Part shown: in pieces, positions 31,507 to 40,500 of the stretch
How the letters are laid out: each line of letters starts with the position of its first letter
How positions within the stretch are numbered: the stretch's first letter is position 1
Assembly: GCA_021401465.1 (NCBI GenBank)
Contig: JADDMT010000015.1
Location: forward strand, 62,001-126,000
Direction of reading: 5' to 3'
DNA: 64,000 nt
From: Teratosphaeria epicoccoides
Taxonomy: Eukaryota; Ascomycota; Dothideomycetes; Mycosphaerellales; Teratosphaeriaceae
The notes under the pieces: generated by a model
What the model saw: the letters and a program-made list of their open reading frames with translations, nothing else
The model's database searches: none
What the model was told of the DNA's origin: nothing
Position numbers and translations under genes: made by a program

Positions 31507-32620
31507 ATGTCGACCTCACGAACATATGCTCTGAACTCCATGGGCGACGTCATGCTGGGACGTCTGATCGATCAAATGTTCCCTCAGCATTTCCAAGAGC
31601 CCGAGGAACAAGCCATCGTGCAGATATTGCTCAAATAGAAAACCTGCCCGAGCGCTTATGGTCCTGAGACATCATGGGTAGATGTTTTGCCAATGTTGCA
31701 CAATGCAGACCTCAATCTTATCAACTTGGAGACGGCCGCCACGACCCAGGCTACTAAGTGGCCGGACAAGGTCTTCGATCATCGATCATCGTATGCATCC
31801 AGCGAACATTTGAGCTCTCCAGGTACCGAAGATCCAGTACGCTGGACTTGCAAACAACCACACGCTTGACTTCTCAAAGCCTGGCCTACTGGAGACTGTC
31901 AAGACCATTAAACAAGCTGGTATAGGTTTCGCAGGTGCAGGCGAGAGTCGAGCGGAAGCTACGCGCCCTGCCTTTCTACGTCTACCAGCAGAAGACGGCG
32001 AGAGGGACCTCGAAGTGCATATTTGGGCTGCATCTGACCAACCGACGGACTGGGCACGCGTTGCGAACTTCCACCTCATCGATTACAGCCAAGCGACGAG
32101 GCAGCGACTCGAGGCGCTGCTAACCACTTCGTCCAGTCAAGCAGCGCTGAAAGTCTTCTCGGTGCCCTGGGGCCCGAACTACTCCTGGCGCCCTTCGCTA
32201 GAGATTAGAGACTTGGCGCATTTTCCTGTCGATGAGTGCGGCATTGATGTCGTACATGATCATTCTTCACATCATGTGCAAGGGGTAGAGCGCTACAATG
32301 GCAGTCTGATCATATATGGCTGCGGTGACTTTTTTGATGACTATGCTTTGGTGGAGGATCTCAGGAACGATTTAAGCGGTGTCTGGCAAGTTCACGTCAA
32401 GAGGTTGAGTGGTGCCTCCGATGATACCAGATTGCAGCTGGACAGGCTGGAGATGTTTCCGACAAAGATTGATCGCTTTCAGGTCAAGCGCTTGACGATA
32501 GCGCAGCGTAATGCTGGGTGGGTCGCGGAGAAGATTAGAGGGCTTAGTGGCGAGATGGGCACGAAAGTGGAAGTGCAAGATCAAGATGGTGCGCTCAGGT
32601 TGCTCGTAAATCTGTCATAA
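31507..32620 (+). pseudogene. Decayed CapA/PGA-cap-like gene (bacterial-type capsule synthesis domain)
   Basis: Related to the PGA_cap/CapA metallophosphatase-like family, seen in bacterial poly-gamma-glutamate synthesis and as scattered genes in fungi. From ATG 31507 the frame reads GDVMLGRLIDQMFPQHF, typical of the domain start, then meets TAG at 31636-31638. The same frame continues with LPMLHNADLNLINLETA and KWPDKVFD. At 31777-31790 GATCATC is present twice in tandem, shifting the frame by one; reading on in the new frame gives HRMHPANI, a TGA at 31811-31813, then LANNHTLDF and so on to ECGIDVVHDHSSHHVQGVE and LIIYGCGDFFDDY, ending at 32620. Conserved family residues also look changed (HWG reads PWG, GHSSHH reads DHSSHH). 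With two stops, one frameshift and altered site residues it is almost certainly non-functional; errors in several places at once are unlikely. I have not repaired it. Confidence 0.82.
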
Positions 32621-32852
32621 GGCCTCCATTGGCTAGGTAGGACGCCGGCAGAGGCCATATGAATACGTCAGCAACGTTCTGTCTTTGAGTAAGCTTCTTG
32701 GGCCGAAGCGCTCCTTCCTTCGACCGACCCATGGATTCCGTGTTCTGGGACCCCACCTGCTTCAGTAGCAGAAGCGATCTTAATTGCCAAGTGAACGTTT
32801 CAAGCTTACCACATGCGACCTCGAGGCACATGCATCGCTTCGCATTGCCTCG

Positions 32853-35534
32853 ATGGCGCACCGCCTTCGCGGCTATGAGATCTCACGCCCAAAACCGCTT
32901 CAGACGACTCAGCCGGTCTTCGACCCACCACCGCCACCCCAACCGCCTTCCCCAAAGAATGCACCTGAGCAGCCAGCCCCATCCGCGAAGCCTATCGAAG
33001 ATGGGCCGACATGGCCGACCTCGGCGTCTCGTCCTCTATCCGACATTCGCGAGATCACAGAGCCAAGCTTGATGGACCTGGTAGTGCGGAGGCAAAGCAG
33101 AAAAGCCAGATCAAGGCGGAGTCAATCAAGAGGCAAAAGCTCGCCACAGCACCATGGCTCGTCATCACGCAAGGAAGAGACAGTGCGCCGTGTCGGGTCC
33201 GGCAGGAATAAGCCTATGCGCGTGCCGCATGCGCTCCAGGGGGACTATCAGATAGCGCGCACTTCATCCTCATACTCGGCAACTCCTCCCGAGCATCACG
33301 GTGCATACACCATACCGCAGTCAAGTGTACCTCGACGGTCGTCATCGTTCTCAAGAAGCGAACGTCCAATCCTGCCACCAAAGGGGCACAAAAGGAAACC
33401 ATCGATCCGATTACTACCTACCCCGCCACCTCTACCACCTGCTCCGGCGCTGAGCATACCCAATCGCGGACAGAGTCGATCACCAGTAAAGGAAGCGAGG
33501 TTGAGACTGGATCCTATTACGTCAGATACTGCTCGGCGAGTCCCGTCCAAAACATTTGTGCGGAACCCGCAGCCAACAGATATCCTAGAGTTCCCTTCAT
33601 ACAAGCATCCGCGACTCAAATTGGATCTGCAGGCTTCGGCTCCGGTATTCGTTGGTGGAGGTAGCGTCGAAGGCTTCGTAAAAGTCACTGTGGATGGCAA
33701 TGAGCGCGCAAGGCAGCGGCGGACCCTGGGTCTGGGATCGTTGGCAGTGGACGTGATTGGGTTTGAGGATGTCAGTGGTGGCCGCCGCGCAATCTTCCTT
33801 GCGCTGGGAACTGAATTGGTCGATGCACGACATCCTCCATCTGCACGCATGATCGAGCCGTCTAATCCACTAACACCAGGCGACAAGTTCTGGACGCTAT
33901 CGCCATCAACATCGGCGCTTCCATTCATGGTAAGTCTGCCGCTGGACACTGGGCCACCGCCATTTCAATCTAAACAAGCGAATATCAGATTCATGTTGTG
34001 CGCCACAGCTTTAATTCGGGACGCTGGCAACCACTACCGCGTTCGAAGCTCACAAGAAGTGCAAGTGTTGCCCACATACGATCCAGAAAAAGCGTTGTCA
34101 TCCTTGCCTAGCCCGCTCACTACAGCCGACGAGCTGAGGATGCCCCGTGCCAGTGTCACGGAGAGCGTGAGAGTGACGGCAGGTCTGCACCGTCAAGTAT
34201 GGGTCAGCGGAAGCACCATCTTCGTTGATGTACACATTGTCAACAAATCGCGAAAGGCAGTCAAGAGACTGGACCTGTGCCTGGAGCGCGATATCCTGCT
34301 GTACAGGCATTCTGCAGCAGCCACCCGCGAGAAGTCCGCAGGCCACGCCAGAGTGTTTGAAAGCAACCACCAATCTATGGCGGCCATCTCGAGCCTCAAA
34401 AGTGGAACCCATGGATGGAACGGCGTAGATGCTCATTCTTCGGCAACGAGAACGTGCGACCTTGAGCTGCCCAAGGGACATGCAACGATCAGGTGTGGGA
34501 AGTACTTCGAGGTGAGATACTTCCTAAACGTGGCAGTCGCGATCTCGAACACAAAGCTTGTCAGCCTGCAGTTGCCAATCATTCTCATCCACATGAACTC
34601 GCTAGATGTCGTTCCGAACTCCGTTGCGCAAGTTGCAGCCGCAATTCAGGAGAAGCGACATCGCCGCAACAGGCACAAGCGGCAGGAAAGCTCAGACTAC
34701 ACTAAGACATTGATGACACAATCGCACCATCATCGAGGCCGATCACTTTCATCTCCGGCGCACACAGGCACAGTTATGGACTCAAGCATCCGCCGCAAAC
34801 CATCGTATACACAAGGACGTGCGTTCGCCGCACCGCGGCAGCAGTCACTCGAGCGTGCCAGGGCCGAGTGCGCAGATCTAGACAATCTGCGCCAGACACT
34901 AGACTCGTCGCCGCGCAAACATGCACCACAATTGCAAGGCTTTGCTCTAAAGAAAATGGCAAGTAGCATCAGCATCAGCAATGTCAGTCTGGGCGGCAGA
35001 TCTGCCGGGACCGGCTACGAAGGCGCGCTTAGAGGGCTTGGATTCAGAACGCCAGAGACGAAGCAAAAGCGGGAAGTCAGAGAGCCTGCTAGTGGCGCGG
35101 AGGGAGTTGACAGTATCCGAGAACGTATGAGGAGAATGCGTAGTTTTGACTCATTTGGAAGTAAGCGGTCCCCTTCAACGCCGCAGTCCGCTGGTATTGG
35201 TCCGTGGCAGCAAAATACCAGGCTTTGGGCTGGAGGCGGACCCGCTGTGGCGGGTGTTCGACACCAGGTCGATCCGCAGCTGCTGGGTATGTCTGGGACT
35301 TCGAGGAGCAGAATGCCGATACTTCAGACGCATGGGCTGTTGTCGGATGGGCCAACGATCAGGCCGACTACTCAGCAGGAGGTCAGAGGTCGCTCCGAGA
35401 GCAAAGGGTTAGGTGGCACGAGTAGAAGGCCTAGTCGGTCGCATACTATAAGGGATAGAGGTGCGCAGTTGTGGGAGCAGGTGCGACTGGGTAGGAGTAG
35501 GGAAAGGGAATTGGATATGGATGGGTGGATATGA
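32853..35534 (+). CDS. Arrestin-domain protein
   Basis: Alpha-arrestin-like protein of 893 residues in one exon, probably an adaptor that brings Rsp5-type ubiquitin ligase to membrane proteins. The N-terminus (about 1-230) is Pro/Arg/Ser-rich and disordered. The arrestin N-domain runs from about 250 (HPRLKLDLQASAPVFVGGG and SVEGFVKVTVDGN), with an arrestin C-domain at about 430-600 (VWVSGSTIFVDVHIVNKS, then CGKYFEVRYFLNVAVAISN). A basic KRHRRNRHKRQ stretch follows and the last 270 residues are again disordered. I did not find a clean PPxY motif on reading, so recruitment of the ligase is uncertain. The frame is open upstream of 32853 but the first ATG is here; an upstream non-coding exon is possible. 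It lies 232 bp after the decayed CapA-like gene. Confidence 0.82.
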   Translation: MAHRLRGYEISRPKPLQTTQPVFDPPPPPQPPSPKNAPEQPAPSAKPIEDGPTWPTSASRPLSDIREITEPSLMDLVVRRQSRKARSRRSQSRGKSSPQHHGSSSRKEETVRRVGSGRNKPMRVPHALQGDYQIARTSSSYSATPPEHHGAYTIPQSSVPRRSSSFSRSERPILPPKGHKRKPSIRLLPTPPPLPPAPALSIPNRGQSRSPVKEARLRLDPITSDTARRVPSKTFVRNPQPTDILEFPSYKHPRLKLDLQASAPVFVGGGSVEGFVKVTVDGNERARQRRTLGLGSLAVDVIGFEDVSGGRRAIFLALGTELVDARHPPSARMIEPSNPLTPGDKFWTLSPSTSALPFMVSLPLDTGPPPFQSKQANIRFMLCATALIRDAGNHYRVRSSQEVQVLPTYDPEKALSSLPSPLTTADELRMPRASVTESVRVTAGLHRQVWVSGSTIFVDVHIVNKSRKAVKRLDLCLERDILLYRHSAAATREKSAGHARVFESNHQSMAAISSLKSGTHGWNGVDAHSSATRTCDLELPKGHATIRCGKYFEVRYFLNVAVAISNTKLVSLQLPIILIHMNSLDVVPNSVAQVAAAIQEKRHRRNRHKRQESSDYTKTLMTQSHHHRGRSLSSPAHTGTVMDSSIRRKPSYTQGRAFAAPRQQSLERARAECADLDNLRQTLDSSPRKHAPQLQGFALKKMASSISISNVSLGGRSAGTGYEGALRGLGFRTPETKQKREVREPASGAEGVDSIRERMRRMRSFDSFGSKRSPSTPQSAGIGPWQQNTRLWAGGGPAVAGVRHQVDPQLLGMSGTSRSRMPILQTHGLLSDGPTIRPTTQQEVRGRSESKGLGGTSRRPSRSHTIRDRGAQLWEQVRLGRSRERELDMDGWI

Positions 35535-35793
35535 GGTGTGCGGTGCAATAATGAGTCTTATCAAGATAGATAATATAAATATTATCAAATATTGCAGGAG
35601 ACTGCTCGGACAACATGGGGCCCTTCGCGATGGGGTGTTTGTTGGAGGGAGAAGCGGTTTTATCATGTGGAGGCAGCTGTATTGCATTTCCGCGGCTATG
35701 AATGTTCCCGCTTTGATCATAGCTTAGGTATTGGTGTTGCTCGGGTGGTTGAACTTCGTGTGCTGATACTGTCGATGCTGTCACGTTGGCGGT

Positions 35794-35829
35794 GATCCTG
35801 TTGACCCTGTTGATTCTGTTGATCCTGCG
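35794..35829 (+). repeat. 9-bp minisatellite, four units
   Basis: GATCCTGTT, GACCCTGTT, GATTCTGTT and GATCCTGCG stand in direct tandem. It is downstream of the arrestin gene in non-coding sequence. Confidence 0.8.
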
Positions 35830-36789
35830 ATTTTCGGTCCTGATGGTGCTGAGGCCAGTGCATGATTGCCCACCGCTGTGCTTCGCGAAAACCCCGTTGT
35901 ACGCCTCACGAACTGGCAAGTCCGTCGATCGATGTGCTTATCGCCATGTGTGAGCCGAGACAGCGGAGCCGGGAGCGTTGACGCATAAGCTTCTTGTTCA
36001 TCAGCCGCGCAGTGGACAAATGTCGTACAGCGTGAGGACGATCAAGCGGATTTCGGTCTTCTCGTATAGTCGAAAGGAGGCCACGTGCTGCGTTGCGTAG
36101 TCGTGTCTCACCGCATGTGACGATGTGTCGTGGAAAGTACGGCAGACATATCTGACTCGAGAGCCTGTAGATACATGTGATATGCGGTGATCAACTGCGC
36201 CATGGTCTCGGCGCTGGAATGAGTCCTACTTCCCTGGCCAGACGTCCCGCAGGTGATGCAAGCGCACTCTCGCCGTTGCAAATCTGCCCTAATCTGCCAG
36301 AGTGTGACTTGATGCTTGCCCGTCGCGAAGTCATACCAATAGACAAAGCATGATAAATTCCGCGAAACATGGCTTCGCGCTCGTCGTGAATATACCGCAC
36401 TCCATCACCACCAGTATTTGTCTAACACAAGCTCTTATCAACAGCGCAGCAATGATGCCACCCTCCCGACGACCGAGCAGACAAGAACGCACACCATCGG
36501 CCCATTGTCGGCACACCATTCCTTCCCCTTAAATACAGTGTTGCCTCGAACTGGTCCTCGACACAGACAAGCCAAAGTAAGTCCCCAATCCTCAATGTCC
36601 TAGTGGTTAAGACCCCCAATAAACTAACAAATATTCACAGTGCACTGCGGTGTAGCTGTCTGACGGTCTGCGACGGCTGCTGTGCTCTCCAGCCTCCCCG
36701 TGGAATTCGATTCGAACAGACCGACCCGACCGACCCGACCGATTATACTCTCCTGGACTATACCTTATTCTCCTTCTCCTCGATCACCT

Positions 36790-36907
36790 GAAAGACTGAA
36801 AGACAAAAAGACAAAAAAACTAAAATATAAAATATAAAACAAAAATTAAAAATTAAAAAATCGAACAAAGAAAATCAAAAAACGTGAAAAGAAACCAAAA
36901 AAAGCCA
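36790..36907 (+). repeat. A-rich low-complexity tract
   Basis: About 118 bp of mostly A with AAAATATAAAATATAAAAC and AAAAATTAAAAATTAAAAAA motifs, preceded by the repeated GAAAGACTGAAAGACAAAAA. It stands out from the GC-balanced surroundings. It could be the remnant of a retroposed tail or a nucleosome-free site. Confidence 0.75.
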
Positions 36908-37708
36908 TCTCATGAAGAGCCAGTGCCGCGACTGAGCCCCTTGGGCTGAAAGTTCGTTGTGCCATGACTGGCGGGTTCGAGGCGCTGCCTGGAGGCGTCC
37001 AGTCTTCTGTATAGCCGAAGGCGATGGGAATTCCACTCTTCTGTACGACTGAAGGTGTGGTTGGTGGGTCATGAGAGTACGTGGTCTTTTGTTTTTGCGA
37101 ATGCTGAGATCCTTTCTGATTTTGTGTTGTGTACCTCTGAGCTGGTCGTATGCGTTAACGTCGCCATCATTACTTTTAGGCATCGACCCCGCGAGTATTG
37201 GCCTAGTGTTTCAGCGCATTCGGGCAGGCCACATCCTGCTTGCGACCGGCTTGCTCTCGACATAATGCGAGGATCAGCTAATCAATGTCACGAACGCAAG
37301 ATCAGGGGGCTGTCAGCAGCCGCCGGCATCGACGCACTACATCACCATGAAGATCCGTCAGACCATTATTGCGCACAGCTCGTTGTCACTCTTCACACCA
37401 CTCCACGCAAAGCGACACCAGTGCAAGGGCCTGCCAACCTTGCGCCATAGAGCCCGGTCGAAGACAGGTCGAAGTCCAATCGCACCAATGAGTTCGTCAC
37501 GTCCAGATGATCGAAAGTCCTGCTCTGAAAGCCTTGCGTACATGTCGCAAATGTCCTTGGGCAGAGCAAGTGTGAAGTGTGAAGTCAAGCCCGCAATGCC
37601 GAAGTCTCACATCCGGACTTTGGCAGCTGCACCTCCGAGTACATGGAGCTGTCTATCTCTCCCTATCTCCAAATCAACACAACCCAACCCAAATACCCAA
37701 TTTCACTC

Positions 37709-38056
37709 ATGTCGTCCCAATCCCCGATAGGCGACTCGCTAGCACCACCACCGCCCGCTAAAGACGCCCTCGCCCAACAACGAGCAGACTATGACTGTAC
37801 TCCTTGCCGAGTCATGGGTACACCGCACCAAGTTCCACTCCTGGCCCGTAGGCGCTGACTGAAAAGTGCTGCAGGTAGTCTGGTATTCACGGGTCTAGGT
37901 ATATATTCCTATGCGTCCGGTATGCGACAGCTACGAGAAAGGGAAATGGAGATCTTGCGGTCTGGAACGATGTTTGGGATGAGAGTGAGGAGGGGCAGTA
38001 TTTATGCGCTTTCGGCGAGTTTGGTTGGATTGGGGGTGTATCGATTGGTGAATTGA
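37709..38056 (+). CDS. Small DUF4536 / DMAC1-like mitochondrial membrane protein
   Basis: Likely homologue of distal membrane arm assembly component 1 (DUF4536), which in animals helps assemble respiratory complex I. CDS is join(37709..37817,37875..38056), 96 residues; the 57-bp intron 37818-37874 (GTACAC to GCAG) joins DYDCTPCRVMG to SLVFTGLGIYSYASG. The family pattern DC-x-x-CR-x-x-G followed by a short hydrophobic helix, G-x-Y-x-Y-x-x-G and QLR is complete, and a second hydrophobic stretch (IYALSASLVGLGVYRLVN) ends the protein. The start at 37709 gives the usual Pro-rich N-terminus; an upstream in-frame ATG at 37643 adds 22 poorly conserved residues. The twin cysteines fit the C-x2-C of the family. 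Function in fungi is inferred. Confidence 0.8.
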
Positions 38057-38514
38057 TGAGAAGATAGAGAATTGGAGATGTCTTGAGCATGGCGTTGGAG
38101 CTCGCTTGAGTGCCAATTGAGCGTTTGGTACATATGGTCTAGCAAGCTGCAGTGGGCATGGACACCACGAGACGCGAGCTTTTCAGGAATGAGCAGCGCA
38201 AAGAGCCGCGCCGCCGGTATGGCGATATTGGTGCCAGAAAAGAGAACAAGCACGCCGAGCAAGACAGAGGATGAAGGGCGATGCGGACGCCAGGCCAGGC
38301 AGCTGCGCCTGCAGCAGAACCGCCAATGGAATGAGTGCAATGGCAGATAGGAGAGGCCACAGCCTCAGCTTGAAGCAGAGCAAAGGCAGTGCACGAAGGG
38401 CATACAATACCATAATTCAGGCAATAAGCCAACTCCAAACTCCTTCGCGAACCCAAGCCATCCTAAGAGCGTCTTGCACTCCCAAACCGACCGCCAACTT
38501 TTCGAACAAGGCAA
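38057..38514. other. Convergent intergenic region
   Basis: 458 bp between two gene ends. On the minus strand hydrophobic frames occur (38183-38413 and 38002-38340), with runs such as LLGVLVLFSGTNIAIPAARL, but they are in two phases without a usable intron and overlap the neighbouring 3' end, so no gene is called. Confidence 0.4.
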
Positions 38515-39907
38515 TTACTGGTTCTCAGGGCGCAGAGATCGCACAGCCTTACCGGCGCGCCAGATCTCCAGATCACGAATTTCCTGCATCTCATTCTCGA
38601 ACGCCTCACGGTAGTCCTTGCGACCGGCGTACTCCATTGTGCGCTGAGTCTCTTTGCCAGTCTTGACAGAGTCGTAGAGATCCTCGAATACCGGCTTGAG
38701 CACCTCCTTGAACCTCTTCGACCAGTCGATGGCACCACGACGCGCGGTCGTCGAGCAGGCGGCGTACATGTAGTCCATGCCATTGGCGCCGATCAGAGGG
38801 TAGAGAGACTGTGTAGCCTCCTCGACGGTCTCGTTGAAAGCCTCAGAAGGAGAGTGGCCGTTCTCGCGGAGGACTTCGTACTGGGCAAGAAACATGCCAT
38901 GGATACCACCCATCAAGCAGCCGCGTTCACCGTAAAGGTCGGAGTGCACCTCCTTTTCAAAAGTGGTCCTGTACATATATCCGGAGCCAACGGCAACACC
39001 CAGGGCGATAGCCTTCTCTTCAGCATTGCCGGTCACGTCTTGAAAGACGGCGACGGAGGAGTTGATGCCGCGGCCCTCGCGGAAGAGGGTGCGGACAGTG
39101 CGGCCGGAGCCCTTGGGTGCGACGAGGATAACATCGATGTCCTTGGGTGGCTCGACGCCAGTCTGGCTCTTGAAGACGGGTGAGAAGCCGTGGGAGAAGT
39201 AGAGGGTCTGGAAGAGGTCAGCATCAATCTCCAACTTTTGCCTATTCCATAATGTCGTTTCTGACCTTGCCCTTAGTCAGGAGCGGCTTGATGCGCGGCC
39301 ATGTCTCAGACTGCGCGGCGTCGCTGAGCAGGTTCATGACAATTGTGCCCTTCTCGATGGCCTCGTCGACGTCGAAGAGGTTGGTGCCTGGCACCCAACC
39401 ATCCTGAATGGCCTCCTTCCAGCTGGCGCCGTCTTTGCGAACACCCACGATGACATTCAGGCCATTGTCACGGAGGTTGAGACCCTGACCGTGACCCTGC
39501 GAGCCATAGCCAATAAGGGCGAGAGTGTCGTTCTTAAAGTAGTCCTGCAAGATCAAGAGTCAGCATTTGCGCCTGAGTCACTTCTCCCAAGCCAATTCCC
39601 TCATTTGTCAAGATCCCTGTAACGAAGAAGAAATCTGCCAAAATGTGCCTCTTTTCGCACTGAAACGTACCAAGAGCTTGTCGCGTGGCCAGTCGTCGCG
39701 CTCGAACACGACCTCCTTATCGCCAGCAAAGTCCACAGTCTTTTTGCCTCGTGTCTGCTGGGCGAGTGCTGACTGCACAGCAGACTTGACGATCGGTCTG
39801 CTCACGGTCTTGACCGCTGAGATGAACGTCCGCTGCTGGACGCGGGGGGCATTGATAAATTGTCTGAGAGCGAGGCGCAGAGCCCTGTTGGTCCTTTGGG
39901 AGGCCAT
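38515..39907 (-). CDS. ILV5: Ketol-acid reductoisomerase
   Basis: Mitochondrial NADPH-dependent enzyme of isoleucine and valine synthesis (acetohydroxyacid to dihydroxyacid); the yeast homologue also stabilises mtDNA. CDS is complement(join(38515..39207,39266..39544,39671..39907)), 402 residues, the usual length. Exon 1 (79 codons) carries an Arg-rich presequence up to about residue 50. Exon 2 opens the Rossmann fold with LALIGYGSQGHGQGLNLRDN. Exon 3 has KTLYFSHGFSPVFK at the junction, then the metal site DLYGERGCLMGGIHG and NETVEEATQSLYPLIG. Intron 1 is 126 bp, long for this window, and contains TGAGTCA; intron 2 is 58 bp (GTCAGA to CCAG). Regulation by the cross-pathway control activator CPC1/Gcn4 is suggested by these sites and is usual for the pathway. 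It is divergent from the helicase gene. Confidence 0.95.
39574..39580 (+). promoter_or_regulatory. Gcn4/CPC1-type site inside ILV5 intron 1
   Basis: TGAGTCA is a perfect palindromic-type AP-1/Gcn4 site within the 126-bp first intron of an amino-acid biosynthesis gene. Binding is inferred from the consensus. Confidence 0.45.
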
Positions 39908-40500
39908 TCTCGCTATCTGGACTGAGGGGAGGTGATCAATGGGTGGACTTGAGCTGGTAAGTGATTTTGCAGAATTGTTTTCCCTAAAAGCTGGAGCTCT
40001 CGCCGATCTCGCAGTCCGTGCGTTCGCTGACTCCTCTTTGCTCCAGAGTCCAAACCTTCCGCGCCGAATGCTGCATCGTACACATTTTCATCACAACATC
40101 ATGTCTTTCATCAGCCTATTTCAGCCTTCATGTGACTGTGCAGGCTTGGAATCGCCCCAACAGCAACCCTGCGTCATTCATATCCTGGGGGTTCATTCAC
40201 ATGCCGGGCTCAAGACGTCAGCGATTTTGTGCTTGAGCACTCGAGTCGACCTATTTTTGGTCTGAGCACGAGACACATTCGGGCTGATTACATCGACACA
40301 CAGCACTTTGTGAATGGATTGCTTGCAGGACCAGTGTTGGTCGGACATTTTGATCCACCGGCCGCGCAATACCCAGGAGGCGGCCTTCTTAAACAGCTAA
40401 TCATCAAAGCCTCACTAACACCATCATACCGGCCGGATTTGACCGAGTATGTCAAGCACGTCGAGTGATCACAAAATCTGAAGTCTCGACCTTCGCTGCG
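39908..40500. promoter_or_regulatory. Divergent promoter region, ILV5 / MOV10-like helicase
   Basis: 593 bp between two divergent ATGs. It contains one TGACTC core at 40028-40033. The half nearer the helicase has no clear element. Confidence 0.45.
40028..40033 (+). promoter_or_regulatory. Gcn4/CPC1 core site upstream of ILV5
   Basis: TGACTC, 121 bp upstream of the ILV5 start codon. It is the core of the Gcn4/CPC1 response element; six bases alone are weak evidence, but the gene context fits general amino-acid control. Confidence 0.4.

Larger units (their letters stand above)
35535..37708. other. 2.2-kb gene-poor region with simple repeats and a possible spliced RNA
   Basis: Holds a 9-bp minisatellite (35794-35829), an A-rich tract (about 36790-36907) preceded by GACC-type repeats (36717-36746), and a well-formed intron-like segment 36577-36640 (GTAAGT, ACTAAC, CACAG) that joins no long coding frame. 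A 64-codon plus frame at 37071-37265 begins with a signal-peptide-like run. None of these is firm enough to call a gene. Confidence 0.4.

Noticed and set aside
32784..32852. Earlier start for the arrestin protein
   Set aside because: The frame is open but begins with TTG; the first ATG is at 32853.
38002..38413. Hydrophobic minus-strand gene between the DUF4536 gene and ILV5
   Set aside because: The hydrophobic runs are in two phases with no usable intron and overlap the 3' end of the DUF4536 gene.
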